This document shows positions 36,482-44,675 of a stretch of 64,000 nt of DNA, piece after piece. The notes under the pieces are model-generated. The model did not search any database, was not told the DNA's origin, and saw nothing but the letters and a program-made list of their open reading frames with translations. The DNA is from Halegenticoccus tardaugens (GTDB taxonomy: Archaea; Halobacteriota; Halobacteria; Halobacteriales; Haloferacaceae), in contig NZ_SDIC01000007.1 in assembly GCF_004116405.1 (NCBI RefSeq), forward strand, positions 234,494 through 298,493, in the 5' to 3' direction. The translations under genes were made by a program, and so were the position numbers. The first letter of the stretch is position 1. Each line of letters opens with the position of its first letter.

Positions 36482-36743
36482 CCCGACGTACCGAGACACC
36501 ATTCGCTCCCTTGAACACGAGTGGGCAGCTTACCGACGCGGGCTTCGTCGCGAAGACCAACAGCGATTCGACCAGCTATTCGAGTACATCCGAGCACACG
36601 CAGACGCCAGTGGCTATCTGAACCACACGAATCCGTTCTATCCAGCGATGATGTCGATCGCGCTCGCTCACGAACGTCGACTCGATACCCTTGAAAGACG
36701 ACTCGAACAGCTCGAAGCAACAGACAGTTGCGAGGAGGAGTGA
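36468..36743 (+). CDS. Small conserved protein of the RecA-like/PolB2 cassette
   Basis: A 91-residue protein without a known domain. It is charged and mostly helical, with 'YRDTIRSLEHEWAAYRRGLR' and a C-terminal heptad-like 'ALAHERRLDTLERRLEQLE' that could form a coiled coil. It overlaps the RecA-like gene and ends three bases before the polymerase start, so the three are surely translated together. The position suggests it bridges or regulates the RecA-like protein and PolB2. I do not assign a function. Confidence 0.75.
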   Translation: MGRTNPTYRDTIRSLEHEWAAYRRGLRREDQQRFDQLFEYIRAHADASGYLNHTNPFYPAMMSIALAHERRLDTLERRLEQLEATDSCEEE

Positions 36744-36746
36744 GCG

Positions 36747-38864
36747 ATGGTCTACAAAATCGACTACCTCGACGATGTGTACGAGTGGTCGCTTACCTCA
36801 GACGGTCCTGAATACAGACATGTAACCGACTACACGCCGACGCTGTACGCAGTATACGATGGCCAGGGTGAGGATGGACTCGCTGCTCTCCGTGCTCGAC
36901 TCACATCTTCTCCACGAGTTAATTCGCTCTGCATCGAACAGTGGCGACGGGGATTCCGCCACGACCACGAAGATGTACTCACAATCGAAGTCGCCGACCT
37001 AGATGCAGTACTTCCGATTGCACACCAGATTCGCAAGCTCGGACGACCGGGCGAGTACAAGTGCTTCAATGTCGACTTCTCGCGCGAATTCCGCTATTGC
37101 CTTGAGAACGATCTCGATCCGACTCCAGCACAGACTCCATCGACACTCTCGATCGAGGTCGAGTCCGTTGAATTAGCGAACCCTCCGATCACGGAACTCA
37201 CGATCGACGATGAGACAGTAAGCGGCTCACCGACAGCCATCCTGCACGCTGTTCAGCATCGAATTGAACGAGCAGATCCGGACGTGCTGGTCCTCTCGTC
37301 GAGTGAACTCATTCCGACTCTGTACGAGACCGCCGATGCACATGAGATGGATCTCCAATTCGGACGCCTACCCGGCTGGCAACAGTTAGCCTCGAAATCG
37401 ACCTACGAAAGCTACGGGAACGTCGGCCACTCGCCCGCGCGATACAACATCCCCGGTCGGGCGATCGTCGACAAATCGAATACGTTCTTCTTCGCTCAGT
37501 CGGGGTTGGACGGCTGTCTTGACATGGTCCGACGCTCAGGCAAACCAGTGCAAGAAGTCGCGTGGGCGTCGATCGGCAACGTGCTCACGGCAATCCAGAT
37601 CCGCGAAGCTCGTGAGCGGGATGTACTCGTCCCATGGAACTCCTGGCGTCACGAGTTCTTCAAACCACTCACAACGCTCGATGACGCCGATCGGGGCGGA
37701 TTCACCTTCTCGCCGGAGGTGGGCTTTCACGAAGACGTTCACGAGCTCGACTTTTCAAGCTTGTATCCGAACATCATCTGCGAGTTCAACATCAGCTCCG
37801 AAACGATCCGCTGTGAGTGCCATGCAGACCGTGAGGATGTCCCCGGGCTCGGCTACTCAATTTGCGATGAGCGGGGGTATCTCGTTGACGTGCTCCAGCC
37901 GCTGATCGATGCCCGCGACGCGTTCAAGCAAGAGATCCGTGAGACAGATGATTCTGAGTGGGCCACAACCCTGCAAGCCCGGTCAGATGCAATCAAGTGG
38001 ATCTTGGTGAGCTGCTTTGGGTATCAAGGCTTTTCGAACGCGAAGTTCGGTCGGATTGAGTGCCACGAAGCGATCAACGCCTACGCCAGGGAGATCCTTC
38101 TCGACGCAAAGGAGGTATTCGAGGCGAATGGATGGCGTTTGGTTCACGGGATCGTCGATAGTCTATGGGTGACCGCAATCAACGATGAAGAGCAAACGCC
38201 ATTGGAGGAGCTAGCTAGTGCGATTACTGACCGTGTGGGTATTCGGCTTGAGTATGAGACAGCGTTCGAGTGGGTAGCGTTCGTCCCGCTGCGCGATAGC
38301 GAGCAAGGCGCGCTCACCAAGTACTTCGGAAAGGTTGCAGGGACAGGCAGCGAAGATTCGGAGTATAAATATCGGGGGATCGAGTGCCGACAACGTTCGA
38401 CACCGGCATGGATTGCAGATGTCCAGCGGGAGTTGATCGAGACGTTGGATCAGTATCGGTCGCCAGAAGCGGTATGTGATCGATTGGATCGGCGTTTAGC
38501 TGAACTTCGTGATGGTCAGGTTGATCCGCAGAAGCTTGCGATCGACAATCGAGCGTCGAAGCACGTGGAAGAGTATCAGCAGTACACGCGGACGGTTGCA
38601 GCGCTTGAACGGGCCGACGACGTGGGATTAGATCCGCAGCCTGGCCAAGACGTCTCCTACGTTGTCATTGATGATTCGAAGCGCTCCCGCGACCGCGTTG
38701 CGCTTGCGCATGAATTACCAGAGGGGTATGATGTGGAGTTTTATGTTGAGCAGTTGCTTCGAGCGGCAGAAAGTGTCTGTTCGCCGCTTGGCTGGCGTCG
38801 TGACGAAATTGCAGAGTACTTAGCGGAGCGGACGACGCTGACGCTGTCAGCGTTCCACTCGTGA
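36747..38864 (+). CDS. polB2: PolB2-group family B DNA polymerase with altered catalytic motifs
   Basis: A 705-residue family B polymerase homologue. Motif A is kept as 'DFSSLYPNI' with D335. Motif B is 'KWILVSCFGYQG' (K417), where the usual Asn-Ser/Tyr is changed. Motif C is 'HGIVDSLWV', where the first Asp of D-T-D-S is Ile (469) and only D471 remains. The N-terminal exonuclease-like region lacks the D-I-E motif ('LSIEVESVELA'). This matches the PolB2 group, whose members are often considered catalytically impaired. It is the third gene of a cassette with a RecA-like protein and a small helical protein. It may be a repair or replication cofactor rather than a main polymerase. Confidence 0.88.
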   Translation: MVYKIDYLDDVYEWSLTSDGPEYRHVTDYTPTLYAVYDGQGEDGLAALRARLTSSPRVNSLCIEQWRRGFRHDHEDVLTIEVADLDAVLPIAHQIRKLGRPGEYKCFNVDFSREFRYCLENDLDPTPAQTPSTLSIEVESVELANPPITELTIDDETVSGSPTAILHAVQHRIERADPDVLVLSSSELIPTLYETADAHEMDLQFGRLPGWQQLASKSTYESYGNVGHSPARYNIPGRAIVDKSNTFFFAQSGLDGCLDMVRRSGKPVQEVAWASIGNVLTAIQIREARERDVLVPWNSWRHEFFKPLTTLDDADRGGFTFSPEVGFHEDVHELDFSSLYPNIICEFNISSETIRCECHADREDVPGLGYSICDERGYLVDVLQPLIDARDAFKQEIRETDDSEWATTLQARSDAIKWILVSCFGYQGFSNAKFGRIECHEAINAYAREILLDAKEVFEANGWRLVHGIVDSLWVTAINDEEQTPLEELASAITDRVGIRLEYETAFEWVAFVPLRDSEQGALTKYFGKVAGTGSEDSEYKYRGIECRQRSTPAWIADVQRELIETLDQYRSPEAVCDRLDRRLAELRDGQVDPQKLAIDNRASKHVEEYQQYTRTVAALERADDVGLDPQPGQDVSYVVIDDSKRSRDRVALAHELPEGYDVEFYVEQLLRAAESVCSPLGWRRDEIAEYLAERTTLTLSAFHS

Positions 38865-38980
38865 TGAGTGTCTCGCCGAGGTCGTCGGATGACTTCTAGT
38901 GGCGACAGAGGAGGCTGGAGCATAGGATACGAGGTGGTGTGTTATCTCCTCTGCCACCTAGACTATCGTCTTCTGAAGAA

Positions 38981-39238
38981 TTATCTATTTCGGACAAGTA
39001 ACCCGCATCCCAAGTAGTTGTCCCGTGAATCGGCGTCGATCGGGTGCGCCGTTTCAGTACTCCTTACAGTGCAGTCGTCGGTGAGAAACGCGCGGTCGAT
39101 CGCTTCCATGCTGCAGCGCTCACAGCGGTAGTATTCGTGGTCCGGCGTGCCGACGCGGTCGGTGCCAACGCGGGGGCCGGTGAGTCGGTCAGCGCGCGGT
39201 TCAGTACTTTCATGCTTCTGGGCTGTATTTTCACTCAT
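38981..39238 (-). CDS. Small zinc-ribbon-like protein
   Basis: An 85-residue protein with 'YYRCERCSMEA' (C39, C42), a further Cys at 56 and a C-terminal 'YLGCGLL', giving a likely four-Cys metal site. The N-terminal 35 residues are polar and probably disordered. The composition fits a haloarchaeal protein better than either opposing frame. It is converging with the PolB2 gene and diverges from the HTH-PIN pair. The function is unknown. Such small zinc proteins are common on haloarchaeal plasmids. Confidence 0.6.
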   Translation of the reverse strand: MSENTAQKHESTEPRADRLTGPRVGTDRVGTPDHEYYRCERCSMEAIDRAFLTDDCTVRSTETAHPIDADSRDNYLGCGLLVRNR

Positions 39239-39409
39239 GGTCTTCCAGGTTCCCTTGAGAAGGCCAGTCCGGGTGTGTCCGCACCCGGGCGTTCTTACGC
39301 CCTGAGTGACTGGTCCTTCTCACCTATTGCTACGAGGCAATCAGTAATAAAGGTATCCCTCTTGTCTCGTAGCCATACGCTTAACTTCCCCTATCTCGTA
39401 CATCCAAAT

Positions 39410-39757
39410 ATGAGCCGAGAACGGAACGAGCACGGACAGTGGGTCGAGAAAATCACCCCTGACCGTGTCTTGGACGTAATCCGCGAGCATGACGCCCCGT
39501 TCGTGACAACGAGAGATATCGCGGAGGCACTCGATTGTACGACGGAAGCGGCGCGGCAGAAACTCATGCAGCTGCACGACGAGGGCGCGATCGACCGGCG
39601 AAAGGTTGGGGGGCGTGCGGTCGTGTGGTGGCTCGTCGAGGAGACGGTCGCCCACGACGTTGATCCCTCGGACCCGTTTTTCTCCGCTGATACCTATACA
39701 ACCGACGGGCCGACCGACGCCTCCGAGCGGGTCGATGAGTTACTGTATGAGCGCTAA
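39410..39757 (+). CDS. Winged-helix protein, candidate antitoxin of a PIN toxin
   Basis: A 115-residue protein whose N-terminal two-thirds is a winged helix ('ITPDRVLDVIREHDAPF', 'TTRDIAEALDCTTEAARQKL', 'GAIDRRKVGGRAVVWWL'). The C-terminal third is acidic and probably flexible. I start at the ATG about 25 bases after an A/T-rich stretch; the upstream frame overlaps an opposing gene and is unlikely to be used. The PIN-domain gene begins 17 bases after its stop. That order (DNA-binding protein, then PIN) is typical of toxin-antitoxin operons, although the antitoxin is not an AbrB or RHH type. Confidence 0.8.
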   Translation: MSRERNEHGQWVEKITPDRVLDVIREHDAPFVTTRDIAEALDCTTEAARQKLMQLHDEGAIDRRKVGGRAVVWWLVEETVAHDVDPSDPFFSADTYTTDGPTDASERVDELLYER

Positions 39758-39774
39758 TCCGGCGGTGTGGCGCG

Positions 39775-40236
39775 ATGGGGTCCACTTCTCACCGCCCGCT
39801 GTTCATCGATACAAGTGCGTTCTATGCGCGGTTCGTCGAGAACGACCACTATCACGAGAGTGCACGGCGAGTATTCCGCGAGATCCAAACGGGGGACGCA
39901 CCGTTCGGCCGGCTCTTCACAAGCCGCTACATCCTCACGGAACTGGTGGGGTTGATGTTGCGGCAAGGCCTTTCGCACGCGGAGATCTCTGAAGCACTCT
40001 CAGCGATTCGTGGCTCGCGCTCATTCACGATCCTCCCTGTAGGCGAGCACATCTTCTCGGTCGCGTGCCGGCAGTTCCACAGCTATGACGACCAACGAAT
40101 CTCTCTCGTCGACCACCTGACCGCGTGCCTTGCGTCCGAGTACGACATCAACGATATCTTCTCATTCGATAGTGACTTCGAAACGCTCGGACTCACCACT
40201 GTTCCTCGACAGTGGACGTCGCGCTTGCCCCAATGA
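39775..40236 (+). CDS. PIN-domain ribonuclease (VapC-like toxin)
   Basis: A 153-residue PIN protein. The acidic residues of the magnesium site are visible: D12 in 'FIDTSAFYARF', E56 in 'YILTELVGL', D113 in 'LVDHLTACLA', and D132/D134 in 'FSFDSDF'. It follows a winged-helix gene by 17 bases and is probably its toxin partner, cleaving RNA when free. Its last bases overlap a converging fragment on the other strand. It may act as an element-maintenance system on the mobile element. Confidence 0.9.
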   Translation: MGSTSHRPLFIDTSAFYARFVENDHYHESARRVFREIQTGDAPFGRLFTSRYILTELVGLMLRQGLSHAEISEALSAIRGSRSFTILPVGEHIFSVACRQFHSYDDQRISLVDHLTACLASEYDINDIFSFDSDFETLGLTTVPRQWTSRLPQ

Positions 40237-40540
40237 ACCACGTATCGTTATCTAAAATATACAGATAGGTCTCCTTGCGCAGCCGCTTCTCCCCGTCACA
40301 GACGGAAAAACCACGATTTGAGCCGTCGAAGCCGTGCGTGCGGACGTGCAGGCCGTCGACGGTGGTGTTCGATCCGCTCACGACGAGCCCGCCCGTCTCG
40401 GCGTGCAGGTCGATATCGACGTTTTCGATTCGAGCGCCGTCCGTCGGCGTGAGCACGGTCGCGTCGTAGCCGTTCGGTTGGTTTAGCACGATACGTGAAT
40501 ACCGGAGGATCGGCGCGCCTTCGTTGAGGTAGACGGCCAA
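40193..40540 (-). pseudogene. Parallel-beta-helix-like protein fragment
   Basis: A 115-residue frame with the repetitive short-strand pattern of right-handed beta-helix (pectate-lyase-like) proteins: 'PTDGARIENVDIDLH', 'GGLVVSGSNTTVDGLHVRTHG'. It has no start context: the frame appears cut at its right end, and the leftward tail loses the pattern after 'NRGFSVCDG'. It overlaps the 3' end of the PIN gene. I read it as a leftover of a larger exported or viral-type protein, not a functional gene. Confidence 0.4.
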
Positions 40541-40596
40541 CGCACGACATCGTGCGGGGATCGACCGTCACAAGTGCCGAAGAAACGAATCAGGTG

Positions 40597-40914
40597 TTAA
40601 TCGGACTGATCGTCCAGACGCTCTTTGAGGTCCTCGACGGTCTCTTGGAGGTCTTGGATCTGTTGGTCGTGGCGTGCAAGTTGATCGCGGGGGACCTCAG
40701 AACAGACGTGTTCTTCGAGTTGGGTGGCGAGGTCGGGGCGATGCGTCCGGAGCAGCTGGGTATCTTCTTTCATGGCGTAGATTTTCTGTTCGATTCTGCC
40801 GAGTAGCGTCGACCTCGTCGCGGGATCGACGCTTTCGTCGTCGCGAATGACGTCTTTTTCGCGGTCGGTGAGGAGCGCTCGTGGCACATTTGTCCACTTA
40901 ACATCGTCTATCAT
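40597..40914 (-). CDS. Hypothetical coiled-coil protein divergent from the transfer operon
   Basis: A 105-residue acidic protein, 'MIDDVKWTNVPRALLTDREK' at the start, with 'DPATRSTLLGRIEQKIYAMK' in the middle and a C-terminal heptad pattern 'HDQQIQDLQETVEDLKERL' that should form a coiled coil. The internal ATG is chosen because a TATA-like stretch lies about 25 bases upstream and the preceding eleven codons fall in that promoter. It is transcribed away from the transfer operon from a shared 70-base promoter region. It may regulate or assist that operon. I do not recognise the family. Confidence 0.7.
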   Translation of the reverse strand: MIDDVKWTNVPRALLTDREKDVIRDDESVDPATRSTLLGRIEQKIYAMKEDTQLLRTHRPDLATQLEEHVCSEVPRDQLARHDQQIQDLQETVEDLKERLDDQSD

Positions 40915-40954
40915 ATTTGTCAGGGTTTTCTGGCGCGCCTTTAACAATATTGGC

Positions 40955-40965
40955 TTATATAAATA
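40955..40965 (+). promoter_or_regulatory. TATA box of the transfer operon
   Basis: The A/T-only stretch TTATATAAATA is centred 24 bases before the ATG of the pilin-like gene, the normal spacing for a leaderless haloarchaeal transcript. A second TATA-like stretch about 15 bases to the left faces the other way and fits the divergent coiled-coil gene, so the two genes share one control region. Confidence 0.65.
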
Positions 40966-40983
40966 TCCATAACGTATTTGTTA

Positions 40984-41469
40984 ATGCGGTCAGACGAGAT
41001 AGATATGGCTCAACCACCAAGCGCCATGGAAGAAACGGCGTCGACACGAGTGAAAGGGACAGTTGGCCGGTTACGGCCGGGTAACACTCGCGTGCGCGCG
41101 ATATTCAATGTGTTTGTCGCGCAAGCACTGTTTTACAGTGTTGTTGTGGGGAACGCGCTCGCCCAACAGTCCGGGCCGGTCGTCATGCAGACGGGTGGTG
41201 TGTGCGGCACACCGATCGGCGACGCACTCAACGCAAGCGGCCCGCTCATCGTCGAGACAGTCATGATCGGCGGGTTCCTCGCTGGAGTTGTCGCCCACGC
41301 TGCGAGTGGCATCTACAAGAATCCCGAAAAGCGTGGCCGGATGAAAGACTGGCGCAACGGTGCACTCGCAGCGCTCGCTGGCGCGCCCATCGTTGCGTAC
41401 CTCGTCGAAGAAGTCGTTGGGGCAATTGGCTGGGATCTGGCATCGTGCGTTAATCTCTTCCCGTTCTGA
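40984..41469 (+). CDS. VirB2/TrbC-like pilin subunit, first gene of the transfer operon
   Basis: A 161-residue protein with a basic cytoplasmic leader, then a long signal-like span ('FNVFVAQALFYSVVVGNALA') ending in an A-x-A site. Two further spans follow ('LIVETVMIGGFLAGVVAHAA' and 'GALAALAGAPIVAYLVEEVV') joined by a charged loop. That layout (cleaved signal, two-helix hairpin, basic loop between) is the one found in VirB2/TrbC pilins. Two cysteines flank the hairpin. The start is the ATG 24 bases after the TATA box; a later ATG at 41005 is possible. Assignment rests on topology and context, since the sequence itself is not obviously similar. Confidence 0.6.
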   Translation: MRSDEIDMAQPPSAMEETASTRVKGTVGRLRPGNTRVRAIFNVFVAQALFYSVVVGNALAQQSGPVVMQTGGVCGTPIGDALNASGPLIVETVMIGGFLAGVVAHAASGIYKNPEKRGRMKDWRNGALAALAGAPIVAYLVEEVVGAIGWDLASCVNLFPF

Positions 41470-41503
41470 CAGGGTCGAGACGACACTACTTCTTCATCTT
41501 CTC

Positions 41504-43504
41504 ATGAGCCACACGACGACAACTAAGCAGGTTTCGAGGGGGCGCGTACACACATGTGCCGTTATCCTCGCTGTCGTGCTCGTCACGTTCGGCGCGCTCG
41601 CGCCCGCGCTCATCGCGACAGACGTCGTCGCCCAGAGTGCTGGCGATGATGACGACGATGAGACGACAGACGAGCCGGGAGACGACGGTGACTCGAACGA
41701 GACGACAGACGCTGTCCCCACGTCTAACGTGTCGGACTCGAACACGACGAACAGGTCGGGAACGATACGTGCACCCGAGAACGGCACGGTCATCGTCATG
41801 CCCGGCAATCAAAATCAGAGCCCGAACGGGACGGGCGCGGGGCCGTCGGGGCCGGGGAATTACGACGACGGGAACTCGTCGACCGACCAGATGAAGCGGG
41901 AGGTTTGCGGGTCGCCGTACTCGATGGACGGCGCGATTTGTCACGGTGGGATCGACGCAACGGGCGGCGTGCTCAACGCGACCGCGGGGCAGCTGCTCGA
42001 CGGCATGCAGAACGCGGCTGAAGAAGTCATCACGGTCATGGTCAGTCGCCCCATCCCGATGGCGAACGGGTCGCCCGAAGTCATCAACGCGCCCACGAAC
42101 GAACCGTTTCGAACGGGCTATCAGTTGTGGCTCAGCGCGACAGCGATTGCACTCGTAATCGCCGGTTTGTTCGCGATGTTCCTCACGTTCGGCTACGTCA
42201 TGCCGCCGTGGATTATGACGGGCGCTCGTGCACGCGAGAAGTTGCACGAGTCGGCCTTCGCGTTCGTCGAGATCCTGCTCTCGTGGAGCTACGGCGCAGT
42301 CATGCTCGTGCTCATGAACGGCGTCGCAGCGTGGGCAGCGCCCTCGGGTGAAGAAATCCTTCCGAGTTTCGAAGCGATTGCTGCACAAGCGGTCGGGATT
42401 GGTATCACTGCGCTACTGCTGTACTGCGGCGTCGCGATCCTCGCGGTGCTCATCATCATCTGGTGGGGGCTGTCGTATCTCGCGCCGTTCGTGTTCCTAC
42501 CAGCGTACCCGATGTTTCTCGCGCTCAGCATCCCCGACTTCTGGGCCTTCAAGCCCTTTGCGAAGCTCGGACAGACCCTGCAGGGGTATCTCCCCGCGAG
42601 CGCGATGATGCCCGTCCCGACTGCGATCGTACTGGGCTTCGGCTATCCGATGCTCAACGCGATACGGGGATCGATGGGCCAGTACTCGATGTTTGGCTTC
42701 GATCTATACATCGTACTCGTGCTCGTCATGTGGTACGTCGCGATCCTTCTCCCGCTCGCGCTGTTCGCGCCGTTCTCGCCGATGTCGATCGGTATGAGCG
42801 CACTCACGCTCGGCGCTGTCGGCTCTCGACTCGCGTCTCGCGGCGCTGCGGGCGCGTCGAGTACTGCTGCGAGCACGACGGGTGACCGCTCGTCGATGGG
42901 TGACGTCACAGCAGGGTCTGGGAGTGTCGATCCCGTCGACGGTTCGCCGTTCTCACGCGGGAACGGGTACGGCGGGTACGGCGGGGCTGTCGGAGCGGGT
43001 TCGGCCAGTGCATCGTCGCCGGGAGCACTCGGGGCGGGTACTGCTTCGACGGCGACTGCGTCGAGTCCGATCGGACTCGCGGGTGAGACGAGTACAGGTG
43101 CAAGTGCAGATGCGAGTTCGAATACGAGTACGAGTTCGAACACGAACACCGGTACGACCTTTGGGTCGGCCACGGGGTCGCCGATCGACGACGTCACGCA
43201 CGTTGACTCGATGTCGTCACTCCCCGAGCAGAATTACCAACTCGGGCGTGTGAACAGCGCTGGTGAGTTCGACACAATCGCGGGAAAACACGGCACGGAT
43301 TACGACTCGCTCTTCTGTGAGAAATCGATCTACACGCGTGTCTCTGACGCGCGTGAGTACGAAGACCAAGAAATCATCGCGCGCGGGGGCGACGACGGAC
43401 AGTTTTACGACGTCGAAGACGCGGCGCGTCGAGAACAAGCAGTAACGCAGCAACATCAGGCGAGTCACCGCGAGAGCCGTGACGTCGTCGGAGGAACCAG
43501 ATAA
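41504..43504 (+). CDS. VirB6/TrbL-like polytopic membrane protein
   Basis: A 666-residue protein starting with a signal peptide ('VILAVVLVTFGALAPALIA'). A long acidic/Asn-Thr-rich outside segment follows, and then five to seven membrane spans between about residues 205 and 440 ('IALVIAGLFAMFLTFGYVMP', 'GIGITALLLYCGVAILAVLI', 'IVLVLVMWYVAILLPLALF'). The C-terminal 200 residues are Ser/Gly/Ala/Thr-rich and probably flexible. This topology and its place after a pilin-like gene suggest a VirB6/TrbL channel component. The internal ATG is chosen because it begins the signal peptide. It precedes the PrgI-like gene by two bases. Confidence 0.65.
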   Translation: MSHTTTTKQVSRGRVHTCAVILAVVLVTFGALAPALIATDVVAQSAGDDDDDETTDEPGDDGDSNETTDAVPTSNVSDSNTTNRSGTIRAPENGTVIVMPGNQNQSPNGTGAGPSGPGNYDDGNSSTDQMKREVCGSPYSMDGAICHGGIDATGGVLNATAGQLLDGMQNAAEEVITVMVSRPIPMANGSPEVINAPTNEPFRTGYQLWLSATAIALVIAGLFAMFLTFGYVMPPWIMTGARAREKLHESAFAFVEILLSWSYGAVMLVLMNGVAAWAAPSGEEILPSFEAIAAQAVGIGITALLLYCGVAILAVLIIIWWGLSYLAPFVFLPAYPMFLALSIPDFWAFKPFAKLGQTLQGYLPASAMMPVPTAIVLGFGYPMLNAIRGSMGQYSMFGFDLYIVLVLVMWYVAILLPLALFAPFSPMSIGMSALTLGAVGSRLASRGAAGASSTAASTTGDRSSMGDVTAGSGSVDPVDGSPFSRGNGYGGYGGAVGAGSASASSPGALGAGTASTATASSPIGLAGETSTGASADASSNTSTSSNTNTGTTFGSATGSPIDDVTHVDSMSSLPEQNYQLGRVNSAGEFDTIAGKHGTDYDSLFCEKSIYTRVSDAREYEDQEIIARGGDDGQFYDVEDAARREQAVTQQHQASHRESRDVVGGTR

Positions 43505-43506
43505 CG

Positions 43507-44670
43507 ATGAGCAACGACTCAGCATCTACATCGACCGAGCGCGGGCGTGAGCAGACCCACTCGCAGCAACAGGCGGCTCACAACTACACGAAGCTTCGCC
43601 GAATGATCTTAAAATCGATCGGCCCCGAAGACGAGTACATCGGCGCGGAGTTCGTGCCGAACTACGGCCTCTCTGACTTCGCGCTCTTTCTGCCAGCAGC
43701 GCTGCTCTCGGCGGTCGTCATCCGCTTCGCGAACTCGACGCGGGGCGTCATCATCTGGGCAGCCATCACGCTGGTGCTGGTCGGGGCGACGCTGCTGTTC
43801 ATGTTTCTCGCGCCGTCGCACAGTACGCCCTTGAAGTGGACACTCTCGATTCTGAAGTTCAAATTTGGAGACAAACACATGACACTCGCTGACGACGACA
43901 ACAGTCCGGCAGAACTGGTGAACGTGACGAAACTGTACCCCGACGACGGGGCGATGAAGCGGCGCGACTGGCACCTCGTTGCGGGGGTCAAAGTCGACCC
44001 CGCGAACATGGCACTCGCGAGCGATGCTGACTGGGACGATATGGCCCGCGACTTCGAACGCGGGCTCAACGGTATCGAGTTCCCGTTTCAAATCCACTCG
44101 TCGGGGCGGCCGATCGATCCCGACGAGATAACCGCGCCGTATCGCTCGCGGCTCGATGACCCAGACGTGAAGCGCAACCCGCGACTGAAGCGCATCATCA
44201 AGGTCTACAAAAGCCGTCTCCCCGGCGAGTTCGCTCGCCGGGGCACGAGTCTGCGCGAGTATTACGTGCTCGTCCCCGTCGGGACGACCGAAGCACGCCT
44301 CGGCGATACGGGTACTCGGTCGAAGCTTGCGAACGTCGACATCCCGTTCGTCGGTCGTGCGCTCGAAATCATCGGGCTTGCGAACTACGATATGAGCAAT
44401 GAGGAAATCGAAGCAGAGCAGCTGCGCATTCTCACGAACCGCATCAACGACATCATCCAACTCATCTCGTCACTCGACGGGTGTCGGGCCGAAGTGCTCG
44501 ACGCCGAAGAACTCGCTGACGCGATTGAAGAGTGCTGGTCGGGCGAACGCACGGCGTACACGAAAGGCGACGACACGGGGCGCATCTCGTATACGCCCGT
44601 CGTCACACTGCATCGCGGCGACAGAGACCAGTGCTACGCAGCGCAGCAAGAGGCAGCAGGAGAGGTGTGA
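43507..44670 (+). CDS. PrgI/VirB3-like membrane protein with extended C-terminal domain
   Basis: A 387-residue protein. Residues about 57 to 101 form a two-helix membrane hairpin ('FALFLPAALLSAVVIRF', 'GVIIWAAITLVLVGATLLFM'), as in PrgI/VirB3 proteins. The following cytoplasmic part resembles the N-terminal domain that precedes VirB4 ATPases, with 'DFERGLNGIEFPFQIHSSG' and a helical segment 'EIEAEQLRILTNRINDIIQL'. In many archaeal and Gram-positive systems these functions sit next to VirB4, and the VirB4 gene begins five bases downstream here. The name is inferred from topology, order and the DNA-transfer context. Confidence 0.65.
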   Translation: MSNDSASTSTERGREQTHSQQQAAHNYTKLRRMILKSIGPEDEYIGAEFVPNYGLSDFALFLPAALLSAVVIRFANSTRGVIIWAAITLVLVGATLLFMFLAPSHSTPLKWTLSILKFKFGDKHMTLADDDNSPAELVNVTKLYPDDGAMKRRDWHLVAGVKVDPANMALASDADWDDMARDFERGLNGIEFPFQIHSSGRPIDPDEITAPYRSRLDDPDVKRNPRLKRIIKVYKSRLPGEFARRGTSLREYYVLVPVGTTEARLGDTGTRSKLANVDIPFVGRALEIIGLANYDMSNEEIEAEQLRILTNRINDIIQLISSLDGCRAEVLDAEELADAIEECWSGERTAYTKGDDTGRISYTPVVTLHRGDRDQCYAAQQEAAGEV

Positions 44671-44675
44671 GCGAC

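Noticed and set aside
41486..42388. A 300-codon frame opposite the VirB6-like gene
   Set aside because: Arg/Val-rich antisense reading without motifs. The plus strand has signal peptide and membrane spans and is in operon order.
43609..44460. A 283-codon frame opposite the PrgI-like gene
   Set aside because: Composition and lack of motifs mark it as a shadow of the operon gene.
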